A DNA stretch of 64,000 bases from JADJPO01 sp963750395 (GCA_963750395.1 CAVVQM010000007.1:124001-188000); one strand, 5' to 3'. Shown: positions 43,664 to 52,013, counted from the stretch's first letter. The notes: a model not told the origin generated them from the sequence alone. Numbers and translations: made by a program.

Positions 43664-44876
43664 CCGAGGCGGTGATCTCGCCCGGCGATCATGGGCAGGG
43701 TGAGGGTGAAACAGGCCCCCCGTCCGGGGCCGTCGGAGTGGGCCCTGATCTGGCCGTGATGGGCCTCGACGATCGCTTGGCTGATGGTCAGGCCGATGCC
43801 GGAGCCGCGCCGTCCGGGGGCGTTTCCCGTCGTGGGCCAGGTGTCACTCGGGCCGCTCGCGGGGTCCGGGCTGCGGCCGGGGTCGGTGCGATAGAAGCGC
43901 TCGAAGAGGTGGGGTGCCTGGTCGGCGGTGAACCCGGTGCCGGTATCGGTGACCGTCAGGCGGGCCACTGCGGGTTCGCCCGGGCCGGGACCGATGGTGT
44001 CGACGGTGAGGGTGACCTCGCCGCCGGTGGGGGTGTGCCGCAGGGCGTTGTCGAGCAGGTTCATCACCGCTTCGAGGAGCCGGTCGGTGTCGGCGTTGAC
44101 GGTCGGGCCGGGGCGCGGGGAGCGCACGGTCAGAGTCACGCCTCCGGCTTGGTAGCGGGGGCGGACCACGGTGGCGGCGCGGTCAGCGAGGTCGGCCAGC
44201 GGCACGGGGGCGGGTCGCAGCGCGAGTCGGCGCTCCTCGGCCCGGGACACCGACTCCAGGTCGGCGACCAGTCGGTGCAGGCGGGAGGCCTGTTCGGTCA
44301 GGGTGGTCAGGCTGGTCCGGTCGACCGGCAGGACGCCGTCGGTGATCGCCTCGACGGTGGCCTCCAGCGAGGCGAGCGGGGTGCGTAGCTCGTGGCCGAG
44401 GTCGGTGAGCAGCCGTCGGCGGATGTGTTCGGCGTCGGCCAGCCGTCGGGACAGCTGGTTGACCGCGCGCGGCCAGGTCGGTGAACTCGGGCCCGAGGCC
44501 GGGGTCGGACACGGCGGTGTCGTAGTCGCCGTCGGCCAGACGGGTGGTGGCCGCGGCGAAGGCGGTGACCGGTGCAGCGAGGCGGCGAGCGACCAGCCAG
44601 GTGATCAGTCCGGCCGCGGCCACCGCGACCAGGGTCCCGACCCCCAGGGCGAGCAGGGTGGCCTGGGTGAATGCCCGTTCGACGTGGGACTGCACGTTCG
44701 GGGTCAGCTCGGGGATCCCGGCGCGGCGCAGGTGGGTCACGAAGATCGGCGGAGCGGTCAGCAGCGCGACCGCGAGCAGGGTGCCCGCCCCGGCCGCCAC
44801 GACGAGCCCCATGCGCGGTGAACAGTCGTCCACCCAGGCCCAGCCGAGCGAACCGCACCCGTCGGCGGGGATTCAT
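43654..44876 (-). CDS. Sensor histidine kinase (two frameshifts)
   Basis: A two-helix sensor kinase of about 405 residues. It starts MNPRRRVRFARLGLGGRLFT (ATG 44876, ATGA overlap with the response regulator). After a slip near 44815 comes RMGLVVAAGAGTLLAVALL (helix 1), then helix 2 (LALGVGTLVAVAAAGLITWLVARRL) and a HAMP region. After a second slip near 44470 come VNQLSRRLADAEHIRRRLLTDLGHELRTPLASLE (H-box), VMNLLDNALRHTP (N-box), VTDTGTGF and GSGIGLTISQAIVEAHHG (G-boxes). It probably senses envelope copper, given its neighbours. Confidence 0.85.
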
Positions 44877-45625
44877 CCCGGACCCATCCGGTAGCCGACA
44901 CCGCGCACGGTCAGGATGTAGCGGGGATCGGCGGCGTCGTCGCCGAGCTTGCGGCGCAGGTGGCCGACGTGGATGTCGACCAGATGCTCGTCGCCGACCC
45001 AGTCGCCACCCCAGACCGCCTCGATGAGCTGGCGGCGGGTGAACGCCTGCCGCGGCCTGGCGCTGAGCACCTGCAGAACGTCGAACTCGGTGCGGGTCAG
45101 CCCGACGACCTCCTCGCCGAGGCGTGCCTCGCGCGCCTGAGGCTCCACGGTCAGGGCTCCGAATCGCCGGATGTCGCTCGGGCTCGGGGCGCCGGGGGCG
45201 CGTCGTTCCATGCGTGGGCGTCGCAGCATCGTGCGGATCCGGGCGACCAGCTCCCGAGGGCTGAACGGCTTGGTCAGGTAGTCGTCCGCGCCGACGGACA
45301 GCCCGATCAGCGTGTCCATCTCGTCGGCGCGGGCCGTCAGCATGATCACGTAGGCGTCGGTGAAGGTCCGCAGCACGCGGCAGACCTCGATGCCGTCGAT
45401 GCCGGGCAGCATCAGGTCGAGCACCACGACGTCCGGCACGTCCTGGCGGGCCAGCCGCAGTGCCTGCTCGCCGTCGGCGGCGCTCTGGACGGCGAAGCCC
45501 TCACGCTCCAGGTACCCGGTCACCGCGCGGACCAAGGCGGGCTCGTCGTCCACGACCAGGGCCCGGACGGCTGCGGCGCCGGGGCCGAGGGTCGTGGCCT
45601 GGTGGGCGATGGGGTCGAGGGTCAA
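44873..45625 (-). CDS. OmpR/PhoB-family response regulator
   Basis: A 250-residue regulator. The receiver domain has ALVVDDEPALV (acidic pair), the phospho-accepting D70 in VVVLDLMLPG, MLTARADEMD and YLTKPFSPRELVARI. The C-terminal winged helix has LTRTEFDVLQVLSARPRQAFTRRQLIEAVWG and VDIHVGHLRRKLGDDAADPRYILTVRGVGYRM. The start is a TTG at 45625, the only initiator before in-frame stops, with GGAG about 10 bases upstream. It is encoded between the SHOCT protein and the kinase and may bind the 22-base-spaced repeat ahead of copB. Confidence 0.9.
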   Translation of the reverse strand: MTLDPIAHQATTLGPGAAAVRALVVDDEPALVRAVTGYLEREGFAVQSAADGEQALRLARQDVPDVVVLDLMLPGIDGIEVCRVLRTFTDAYVIMLTARADEMDTLIGLSVGADDYLTKPFSPRELVARIRTMLRRPRMERRAPGAPSPSDIRRFGALTVEPQAREARLGEEVVGLTRTEFDVLQVLSARPRQAFTRRQLIEAVWGGDWVGDEHLVDIHVGHLRRKLGDDAADPRYILTVRGVGYRMGPG

Positions 45626-45668
45626 CCGCTCACGCTCCGATCATGGTGACAAGCCTGAGACCTGCGGC

Positions 45669-45923
45669 TCACTTCGTACCCCTCGCCTGCAGCAGCGCCG
45701 CCCTCTGCGCCTGGTAGGTCTCCACATCGATCTCGCCGCGGGCGAAGCGCCGGTCCAGGATCTCCTCCGGTGAATCCTGCCGCTCGCGGCTAGGGCCGGC
45801 ACCGGATCCGGCGGGTAGCAGCCGGACCACCAGGTACAGGATGACCCCGAGCAGGATCAGCCAGAAGATCCCCATGAGCATCCAGCCGCCGAAGCCCATT
45901 CCGCCGCCATACCATCCCATCAT
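45669..45923 (-). CDS. Small SHOCT-domain membrane protein
   Basis: An 84-residue protein: a Gly/Met/Trp-rich start (MMGWYGGGMGFGGW), one transmembrane helix (LMGIFWLILLGVILYLVVRLL) and a C-terminal SHOCT motif (SPEEILDRRFARGEIDVETYQAQRAALL). Met/Trp/Gly-rich SHOCT proteins commonly sit next to copper-handling genes; their role is unknown. ATG 45923 is the first of two adjacent ATGs. It ends 43 bases before the response regulator, so the three genes look like one operon. Confidence 0.82.
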   Translation of the reverse strand: MMGWYGGGMGFGGWMLMGIFWLILLGVILYLVVRLLPAGSGAGPSRERQDSPEEILDRRFARGEIDVETYQAQRAALLQARGTK

Positions 45924-46086
45924 CGTCGTGCCCCTTTCGTCCCCGGACCCACGATCCGGGCGTGACGACGGACCGATGGTCCGATCCGTCCATGGCAACA
46001 GCCTGCCGGGTGGATGCGAACATCGGCCGAGTCCGACGACGAAGATTCGACGAAGCCCTCCATGCACGCGCCCCGAGCACCCGTGG

Positions 46087-46488
46087 TCAGTGTCGGAAGA
46101 GCCGATCGAGGCAGGCCACTGGGGTGATGCCGGCCGCCGCGTCCGCCAGATGCCGGTCGACCGTGACCAGGGCATCGGCTTGCAGCTTGGCCAACGCCAG
46201 GTATTCGGCGTCGCGAAGGGAGTCCCAGCCCCTCGCCCGAGCGATGTCCCAGGCGGTGCGGCGGCTCACGCGGTCATTGAGCAGACGCAGCTTCGTCTCG
46301 GTGAGCTGCCCGTGGAGTCCGAGCGCCTCGGGCTCACTGAGCTCGCCGCGGTGCACGCGCCGCAACAAGAGATCCAGAGCCTGGGAACGAACCGAGCCGG
46401 GCGCCACCAGTTGGTGTGCCGGGTCAACGACCTCCTTGCTCTCCACCAGGTGCACCAGGGTCGCTGCATCGATGACGAACCGCCCCAT
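46087..46488 (-). CDS. PIN-domain protein, VapC-like
   Basis: A 133-residue PIN-fold RNase-like protein. The first acidic residue is D7 in GRFVIDAATLVHL, and the second cluster is DSLRDAEYLALAKL (D93, E95). The last is D111 in LVTVDRHLADA, so the usual metal-binding acidic set is present. VapC toxins cleave tRNA or rRNA and are normally encoded next to a VapB antitoxin, but I find no antitoxin frame on either side. ATG 46488 is chosen; a perfect 14-base palindrome and a TATGAT -10-like box lie immediately upstream, suggesting a leaderless, tightly regulated transcript. Confidence 0.8.
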   Translation of the reverse strand: MGRFVIDAATLVHLVESKEVVDPAHQLVAPGSVRSQALDLLLRRVHRGELSEPEALGLHGQLTETKLRLLNDRVSRRTAWDIARARGWDSLRDAEYLALAKLQADALVTVDRHLADAAAGITPVACLDRLFRH

Positions 46489-46492
46489 CCAC

Positions 46493-46506
46493 CGATCATA
46501 TGATCG
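46493..46506 (-). promoter_or_regulatory. 14-bp palindrome CGATCATATGATCG at the PIN gene promoter
   Basis: A perfect palindrome ending five bases before the PIN-gene ATG. On the minus strand it contains TATGAT, a good -10 hexamer six bases from the ATG, so a repressor bound here would block a leaderless promoter. VapBC-type operons are commonly autoregulated through such sites. Confidence 0.6.
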
Positions 46507-46655
46507 CTGCCTCGTGAGGACCCCGGTCTGCAACCGTCAAGGGTGCTGTTCTCCCCCAGCAGGTGGGGGAGGAGGGCACCCATTTCTGACTAGGGCCAGA
46601 CGGGCGCTACGCGTAGGTGCTCACCGTGCCCGCCGATGCTCCACCCGCCGAGACC

Positions 46656-48140
46656 TCAGGCGGGGGCTGGGGTTTGCGCACTCAGCCATCGCTGCCAGGC
46701 GTCGCCGACGTCGGCGGCGAGCCTGTCGCGGTCGTCACCGTAGAGATAGGCCCACACCGACAGGCCGCAGCCCCCGCCGTGCCCCTCGGACACCAGGAAG
46801 GCGGTGCCCGGTGCCGGCTCGTCGAGCAGCATGACCAGACGGCGCTCGACGACGTCGACGACGGTGCCGGCCAGGCGCGCGCCGTCCCCGCCGTCCAGGT
46901 CGAGCCGGTCGCCCACCGCGACGGTCGACGGGACGCCGAGCTCGCCGGTGAGCCTGTCCCATGCGCGCTGCGCGTCCACCGCCCACATGCCCGTCGGCAA
47001 CGCCGAGGCGGCCTCCCGACCGCGGAAGTGCTCCAGGTGTAGCCGCAGGTTGAGCAGGAACAGCTGCCATCCCTCCTGCATGGCGTCGTACTGGTCGTCC
47101 CACTCGCCGCCGTCGCCGAAGCCGGTGTTGACCAGGCGGACGACGCAGGAACCGCCGTCCCTGGCCTCGACCAGCCACTCGAAGGCGAGCCCACCGGCGC
47201 CCTCGCCGCCGTCGAAGACCACGCGGTGCGGCGGCTCCCAGGCGGCCACCCGGCCGTCCACCTGCATCTCGGGACCGGGGCCGAAGGAGGCACGGGCGGC
47301 TCCACCCGCTCGTTCCTCGACGCGATGCGGCACGTACCAGGAGGAGATGCCAGGACCGGTGGCGATGGCGCGCCACACCTCCTCGGGGGTTCCGGGGACC
47401 TCGATGCTCAGGTCGATGGCGCGCGGGGTGTCGGGGTGCGGGGTGTCGGACTGCGGGGTGTCGGACATGGTCAGCCCTCTCGGTCGGAGGCGGTGGTGGG
47501 CGCTGGGGTGGTGAGCGCCGGGGTGGATGACGCTGGGGTGGACGACGCGGTGGTGCTGGGACCCGGCGTCGGGCAGCGGATGCGCGGCGACCACGAGGCG
47601 GTGCGGCCGGCCGTTCGGTGCCGTCTCGTCGTGGTACCGGGCGATGAGGGATGTGACGACGTCGGTCAGCTCGGCGGTGAACTCCGCCCGGTCGGCCGCC
47701 GAGGCGAAGCGGATCTCGGCGTCCAGGGTGAGGGTGGCCAGCGGTCGACCGGCCGTCTCCGCCCGTCGGGCCAGCAGGCCGACCTCGGCCACCAGGCGCG
47801 CGGCCACGGCGATCAGGTACCGGGTGGACAGCCGGTCGGTGCGGGCGGGATCGACGCCGCTGCGGCCCAGGGCTGCCGGCGAGACCACGTAGCCGCGCGC
47901 CGTCGCCCGCATCACCCGCTCGGTCAGCCCCCGGCGCGGGCGATGCTCGACCAGTTCGACCAGCCCGTGGTCCTCGAGGGTGCGCAGGTGGTAGTTCACC
48001 TTCTGCCGCGGCAGGCCGAGCCGGCGGGCCACCGTCGTCGCCGACCCCGGCTCGGCCAGGGCCGCCAGGACGGCGGCACGCACCGGGTCGAGTGCGGCGA
48101 CGGCCGCGGCCGCCTCCTCGATCACCTCGACGTCGCGCAT
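46656..48140 (-). CDS. ArsR-type regulator fused in frame to an SRPBCC (AHSA1-like) protein
   Basis: One open frame of 494 codons. Residues 1-90 are an ArsR winged helix (DPVRAAVLAALAEPGSATTVARRLGLPRQKVNYHLRTLEDHGLVELVE), followed by a regulator C-domain to about 200. Then comes a His/Pro-rich linker (about 200-224) and an SRPBCC domain (IDLSIEVPGTPEEVWRAIATGPGISSWYVPH, VVFDGGEGAGGLAFEWLVEA). In relatives these are two adjacent genes. An ATG at 47468 with GAGAGGG upstream could start a separate 270-residue SRPBCC protein. The linker DNA is repetitive, so either a true fusion or a lost stop is possible. A 9-bp inverted repeat precedes the gene. Confidence 0.8.
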   Translation of the reverse strand: MRDVEVIEEAAAAVAALDPVRAAVLAALAEPGSATTVARRLGLPRQKVNYHLRTLEDHGLVELVEHRPRRGLTERVMRATARGYVVSPAALGRSGVDPARTDRLSTRYLIAVAARLVAEVGLLARRAETAGRPLATLTLDAEIRFASAADRAEFTAELTDVVTSLIARYHDETAPNGRPHRLVVAAHPLPDAGSQHHRVVHPSVIHPGAHHPSAHHRLRPRGLTMSDTPQSDTPHPDTPRAIDLSIEVPGTPEEVWRAIATGPGISSWYVPHRVEERAGGAARASFGPGPEMQVDGRVAAWEPPHRVVFDGGEGAGGLAFEWLVEARDGGSCVVRLVNTGFGDGGEWDDQYDAMQEGWQLFLLNLRLHLEHFRGREAASALPTGMWAVDAQRAWDRLTGELGVPSTVAVGDRLDLDGGDGARLAGTVVDVVERRLVMLLDEPAPGTAFLVSEGHGGGCGLSVWAYLYGDDRDRLAADVGDAWQRWLSAQTPAPA

Positions 48141-48152
48141 GAGACAACCCTG

Positions 48153-48178
48153 CTATTGACAGCTATTCTTGTCAATAG
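48153..48178. promoter_or_regulatory. Inverted repeat operator upstream of the ArsR-SRPBCC gene
   Basis: CTATTGACA (48153-48161) and TGTCAATAG (48170-48178) form a perfect 9-base inverted repeat with an 8-base spacer. It begins 13 bases upstream of the ArsR start codon. Each arm contains TTGACA, a -35 hexamer, on its own strand, so a dimer bound here would occlude promoters in both directions. It is the most likely operator of the ArsR-type protein. Confidence 0.8.
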
Positions 48179-48327
48179 TGCTTGGTCTCCACCGACGACG
48201 ACCGGCGGCGTGCTCGATCTGCGCGCGGCGACAGGTTCTGCGTGCGGTGACAGGTATCAGACAGCGCCGCCGCCCCTCCTCCTCCCGCGATGTCCAGATG
48301 GTGATGCGAACGGGAGAGAACGAGACG

Positions 48328-49072
48328 ATGTCCGCGGGCACGGTGGTGGTGTTCCACGCCCACCCCGACGATGAGGCGATCTTCACGGCCGCGACCATGA
48401 CACGGTTGGCGCACAGCGGCCATCGCGTCGTGCTCGTGACGGCCACCGACGGTGGGCTCGGGATCCACCGGATCCCGTTGCCCCGCGGGGAGTCGCTGGG
48501 CCGGCGCCGTCGTCGCGAACTGGAGCAGGCCTGCGACACCCTTGGCGTGGCGCGTCTGGTGATGCTCGACTACCGCGACACCGGGGCTGAGCGGGGACGG
48601 CGCCATCCCTCCGGCTCTCTCGGCGCGGCGCCGCTCGCTCACGTCGCGGGGCGCCTGGTCCGGATCGCGCAGGAGGAGGACGCCACTGCCCTGGTGCACT
48701 ACGACCGGGGCGGCATCTACGGACACGTGGACCACGTGATGGTGCACCGGGCCGGGCGGCTCGCCGCCAGACACCTGGGCGTCACCTCCTACGAGGCGAC
48801 CGTCGACCCCGAACCCATCGGGCGCGAACCGGAGCACCTGTTGCACGCGGCCTCATACCCGAACACGCCCCTCGGGGTGCCCCGGCGCCACATCACCCTC
48901 ACCCTGCATGCCGACCCGCGGGAGCTGGCCCTCAAGCGACTCGCGATGTGCGCCCACGCCAGTCAGATCGCCTCGGATGTGCTGCCCTCCGGTGCGCGGT
49001 TCGCGGCCGGCTACGCGCGAGAGTGGTACGTGCGACGCGGGCCCCGCCGGGATCATCGACTCCCTGGTCTGA
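48328..49072 (+). CDS. PIG-L family deacetylase (one frameshift near the end)
   Basis: A zinc-dependent N-acetylglucosaminyl deacetylase-like protein of about 247 residues. The motif AHPDDE lies at residues 11-16 (VVFHAHPDDEAIFTAA), with TATDGGLGIHR, RRRELEQACDTLGV and the second metal motif GHVDHVMVH. The frame seems to run on to 49710 across the antisense padR gene. Removing one C from the GGGCCCCGCC run at about 49041 instead gives RRGPAGIIDSLV and a stop at 49070-49072, the normal family ending. Actinobacterial PIG-L enzymes include the mycothiol enzymes MshB/Mca, but this member's substrate is not determined. Confidence 0.85.
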
Positions 49073-49127
49073 TCGCAGATCGGGTCTGGCTCTCCGGCCT
49101 TCCACGTCCCGACCAACGGCGCACACG

Positions 49128-49155
49128 GCGCCCGTCCCCGCGGGGGTCAGGGCGC
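49128..49155. terminator. Bidirectional hairpin between PIG-L and padR
   Basis: GCGCCC (49128-49133) pairs with GGGCGC (49150-49155), with an inner CCCCG/CGGGG stem. It lies between two convergent genes and includes the padR stop, as expected for a shared terminator. There is no U-run on either side. Confidence 0.45.
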
Positions 49156-49716
49156 GGGATCGGGCCAGTCGAGGCGCCGGGCCCGCAGGTCCTCGACCAG
49201 CCCTCGCACGAAGGCCAGCTCGGCGGTGAGCAGGTCGCGCAGAAGCTCGGACTCGATGAGGAAGAGTCGCGTCAGGCCGGGCGTCTTCAGCTCGGACTCG
49301 ACCGCCGCCACGGCGTCGCCGAGCTGGCCGGCCCGCTCAGCCAGGGCCTCGACCGCCTCGGTGCGGGACAGGCTCGGCAGGAAGGACAGGGCCGCCGGGA
49401 AGCTCGGGTACTCGCGCGCGGGAGTGGCGAGCATCGACCGCAGCCACGAGCGCAGCGTCCGGCGACCGGCCGGTGTGATCGCGTAGATGGTGCGCTCGGG
49501 GCGATTGTCGCTGCTGCGGGTCGACTCGACCTCGACGAGCCCGTCGCGCAGGAGTCGCTGAATGGTCTGGTAGACGCTGTTGCGCTGGCTGACGTTGACC
49601 ACGTCGTCCTTGTGCCGTTCCTTGATCAGCTGCTGCATCCCGTAGGCGTGCATCTGTTCCTCGGTGAGCATCGACAGCACGGCCATGGCCAGCACGCTGG
49701 GGCGGGGTGACGCCAT
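49147..49716 (-). CDS. PadR-family transcriptional regulator
   Basis: A 189-residue repressor. The N-terminal winged helix (SVLAMAVLSMLTEEQMHAYGMQQLIKER, then VSQRNSVYQTIQRLLRDGLVEVE and RTIYAITPAGRRTLRSWL) is typical PadR. The C-terminal half is a dimerising helical domain (ALAERAGQLGDAVAAVESEL). The start is ATG 49716. It is divergent from the FAD monooxygenase gene 54 bases away, and a PadR-like half-site pair lies on the monooxygenase -10 box, so it very likely represses that gene, probably until a small aromatic or drug ligand binds. Confidence 0.9.
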   Translation of the reverse strand: MASPRPSVLAMAVLSMLTEEQMHAYGMQQLIKERHKDDVVNVSQRNSVYQTIQRLLRDGLVEVESTRSSDNRPERTIYAITPAGRRTLRSWLRSMLATPAREYPSFPAALSFLPSLSRTEAVEALAERAGQLGDAVAAVESELKTPGLTRLFLIESELLRDLLTAELAFVRGLVEDLRARRLDWPDPAP

Positions 49717-49755
49717 CCCTGGAGCCTAGGCCACCGTGCTCACGTTGGTCATAGT

Positions 49756-49769
49756 ATGTATAATCACAT
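49756..49769 (+). promoter_or_regulatory. PadR-like operator ATGT-N6-ACAT overlapping a TATAAT box
   Basis: ATGT (49756-49759) and ACAT (49766-49769) are inverted half-sites like those of PadR proteins. Between them lies a perfect TATAAT -10 hexamer (49759-49764). The ATG of the monooxygenase is six bases after this box, which puts the expected transcription start at the ATG itself, i.e. a leaderless mRNA. This AT-rich patch stands out in otherwise GC-rich DNA. Confidence 0.7.
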
Positions 49770-49770
49770 T

Positions 49771-50955
49771 ATGAATAAAGCTGCTCTGATCATCGGGGGC
49801 GGAATCGCCGGTCCAGTCGCCGCATCGGCCCTGCGGACAGCCGGCTGGGACGCTGCCGTCTACGAGGCCCAGGAGCACGGGGCGGACGGCGCCGGCGCCT
49901 TCCTCACGCTGGCCGTCAACGGCATGGCCGCCCTGGAGGCGATCGGTCTGCGAGAGCGCGTCGATCACCTGGGCATGAGCACGCCGGCCATGCTGATCCA
50001 CAGCGGTCGTGGCAAGCACCTGGCGACCATCCCGATGCAGGCCCGCACGGTGCGGCGGTCGGAGGTGTACCGGGCGCTTCGGGACGAGGCGGTACGGCGC
50101 GGCGTCCGGGTGGAGTTCGGAAAGCGTCTGGTGGCGGCGGAGAGCACGCCGGACGGCGTTCTGGCGCGGTTCGCGGACGGGACAACAGCCGAGGGTGCCG
50201 TCCTGGTGGGCGCGGACGGCCTGGGGTCGCGCACCCGGAGGCTGATCGACCCGGCCGCGCCCCGCGCTCGCCACGTGGGTCTGCTGAACACCGGCGGCTA
50301 CGCCCGGGGGGTGACCGTGCCGGGCGAACCCGGCGTGGCGCACTTCGTCTTCGGACGGCGCTGCTTCTTCGGGTACTTCGTGCACCCCAACGGTGAGGTC
50401 TGGTGGTTCGCCAACCCACCCAGCCGGCGCGAGCCCAGCCGCGAGGAGCTGCGCGCGGTGACCTCGGAGCAGTGGCGGCGACGGCTGATCCACCTGTTCG
50501 CCGGCGACGTGGGCCCGATGCTCGACATCATCGCCGCCACCGACGAGATCATCCCGGCGTGGAACACCTACGACCTCGGCTCGGTGCCGACCTGGCACGA
50601 CGACCGCAAGGTCATCATCGGGGACGCCGCGCACGCGATGTCGCCGTCCGCCGGGCAGGGGGCGTCGATGGCGATCGAGGACGGCGTCCTGCTCGCCCGG
50701 TGCCTGCGCGACGCCGATGACCCCGGGTCCGCGTTCGCCACCTATACCGGTCTGCGCCGCAGCAGGGTCGAACGCGTCGTCAAACAGGGACGGCGCAACG
50801 GGACCGGCAAGGCACCGGGGCCGATGGGGGCCTGGGTGCGCGACCTGGCCATGCCCCTGGTGATGCGCCGGGCCAGCTCGAAGGGTTCGCAGGACTGGAT
50901 TCTCGACTACCGCATCGACTGGTCGCATTCGATGGCGGCCACGAGTCGCTCGTGA
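49771..50955 (+). CDS. FAD-dependent aromatic monooxygenase
   Basis: A 394-residue class A flavoprotein hydroxylase. FAD is bound through GGGIAGPVAASALRTAGWDAAVYEA (dinucleotide fold, residues 9-14), the DG motif VLVGADGLGSRTRR and the GD motif VIIGDAAHAMSPSAGQGASMAIEDGVLLARCL near residue 285. It would use NAD(P)H and oxygen on a small aromatic or drug-like compound. The start at ATG 49771 (MNKAALIIGG) fits a leaderless promoter; an ATG at 49756 lies inside the operator. Its last about 75 coding bases recur 2.57 kb downstream. Confidence 0.9.
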   Translation: MNKAALIIGGGIAGPVAASALRTAGWDAAVYEAQEHGADGAGAFLTLAVNGMAALEAIGLRERVDHLGMSTPAMLIHSGRGKHLATIPMQARTVRRSEVYRALRDEAVRRGVRVEFGKRLVAAESTPDGVLARFADGTTAEGAVLVGADGLGSRTRRLIDPAAPRARHVGLLNTGGYARGVTVPGEPGVAHFVFGRRCFFGYFVHPNGEVWWFANPPSRREPSREELRAVTSEQWRRRLIHLFAGDVGPMLDIIAATDEIIPAWNTYDLGSVPTWHDDRKVIIGDAAHAMSPSAGQGASMAIEDGVLLARCLRDADDPGSAFATYTGLRRSRVERVVKQGRRNGTGKAPGPMGAWVRDLAMPLVMRRASSKGSQDWILDYRIDWSHSMAATSRS

Positions 50956-50968
50956 CGGCGGCATCACG
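50878..50968 (+). repeat. Direct repeat copy 1: 3' end of the monooxygenase gene
   Basis: This 91-base stretch, covering the last 25 codons and stop of the FAD monooxygenase plus about 13 bases, recurs at 53449-53539 with only about six mismatches. Both copies read in frame as SKGSQDWILDYRI...WSHS.AAT.RS followed by a stop. The copies bracket the GAF-ANTAR cassette. Confidence 0.9.
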
Positions 50969-51182
50969 TGGCTTGGGGTCGCTCGTCACGAGGGCGTCTC
51001 TCACGAAGTCATCCCCGCCGGCGCGGGCGTGGTCCAGGTGATTCGCTGGTGATTCGCAACGGGCGTAGAGTCTTACACGTCGCAGGGTGACTCGAGCGCA
51101 TTGGCGATCAAGACATGCGCCGTCCTACGGAGCCAGACAAGCAGGGACTCCCGTACCGATCCCTAGACAGGTCGCGCCCGAA

Positions 51183-52013
51183 ATGGACAGCTCGCACGAC
51201 GAGCCGAGCCAGCACGCGCTTCAGCATGCGTGGGCAGGCGAGCCTCCAGCAGCGGGTGAGCCGATCCCGTCACCCGAGCGCTTCGACGAGTATCAGGACA
51301 GCACTCTGCATCCCACGGCTCTGCACCAGATGCTGTTGGAAACCGAAACCGTCCAAGACTTCATGAACCAACTCGTGCATCGCGCCGCTGCCGACACCGG
51401 CTACCGGTGCGGCATCACGGTCGGGCGGCCGAATGGGCAGCACGAGGCCTACACCCTGGCCAGCAGCGACACCGTGAGCCGCCAACTTGACGAGCTGCAG
51501 TACACCGACGGCGTCGGGCCGTGCCTGGAGGCGTGGCGCACCTCGGGTGCGGTGTTCGTGACCGACATGGGCCGCGAGACGCGCTGGCGTGACTTCCCGC
51601 GGCACGCCGCCGCCGTCGGCGTCCGCTCCAGCATGTCCTATCCACTGCTCAGCGGGGATCGTTGCATCGGTGCCATCAACTTCTACGCCTTTGAGCCGCT
51701 CGCGCCTCAGGTTGATGTGCAGGCGCGTGCCGGCGTCGTGGCTGCCGTCGCCGCCGGAGCGCTCGCGTTAGCGCTACGTCTCGCTGAGCGCGGCGACACG
51801 ATCGCCCACCTGCGCACCGCTTTGACCTCGCGCAGCACCATCGACCAAGCCATCGGCATCCTCATGGCCCAGCAGCGATGTACTGCGCGTACCGCGTTCG
51901 ATGCGCTGCGCAAGGCATCCCAAGGCCGCAACATCAAGCTGCGCCACGTCGCGGCCGGCATCGTCGCCTCCGTCGAGCGCGGCGGCCTCGGCGGCCCGAC
52001 CGGCAGGTACTGA
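51183..52013 (+). CDS. GAF and ANTAR domain protein
   Basis: A 276-residue regulator. A GAF domain (about residues 55-200: LVHRAAADTGYRCGITVG, DGVGPCLEAWRTSGAVFVTDM, VRSSMSYPLLSGDRCIGAINFYAF) is followed by an ANTAR RNA-binding domain (LRTALTSRSTIDQAIGILMAQQRCTARTAFDALRKAS). ANTAR proteins bind paired hairpins in nascent RNA and prevent termination; here the GAF domain would supply the signal. The ATG at 51183 is chosen; a GTG at 51087 adds 32 unlikely residues. The direct repeat GGTGATTCGC (51037, 51048) upstream may mark its promoter. No ANTAR target hairpins were identified. Confidence 0.88.
   Translation: MDSSHDEPSQHALQHAWAGEPPAAGEPIPSPERFDEYQDSTLHPTALHQMLLETETVQDFMNQLVHRAAADTGYRCGITVGRPNGQHEAYTLASSDTVSRQLDELQYTDGVGPCLEAWRTSGAVFVTDMGRETRWRDFPRHAAAVGVRSSMSYPLLSGDRCIGAINFYAFEPLAPQVDVQARAGVVAAVAAGALALALRLAERGDTIAHLRTALTSRSTIDQAIGILMAQQRCTARTAFDALRKASQGRNIKLRHVAAGIVASVERGGLGGPTGRY

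Noticed and set aside
45970..46055. GGACC/GGTCC repeat and 11-base-spaced TTCGTCG motifs upstream of the SHOCT gene as regulator boxes
   Set aside because: The motifs are short and differ from the copB repeat, so a shared binding site cannot be supported.
49073..49710. Extension of the PIG-L frame across the padR gene
   Set aside because: A one-base slip at about 49041 gives the normal PIG-L ending and a stop at 49072; the extension is antisense to a well-supported PadR protein.
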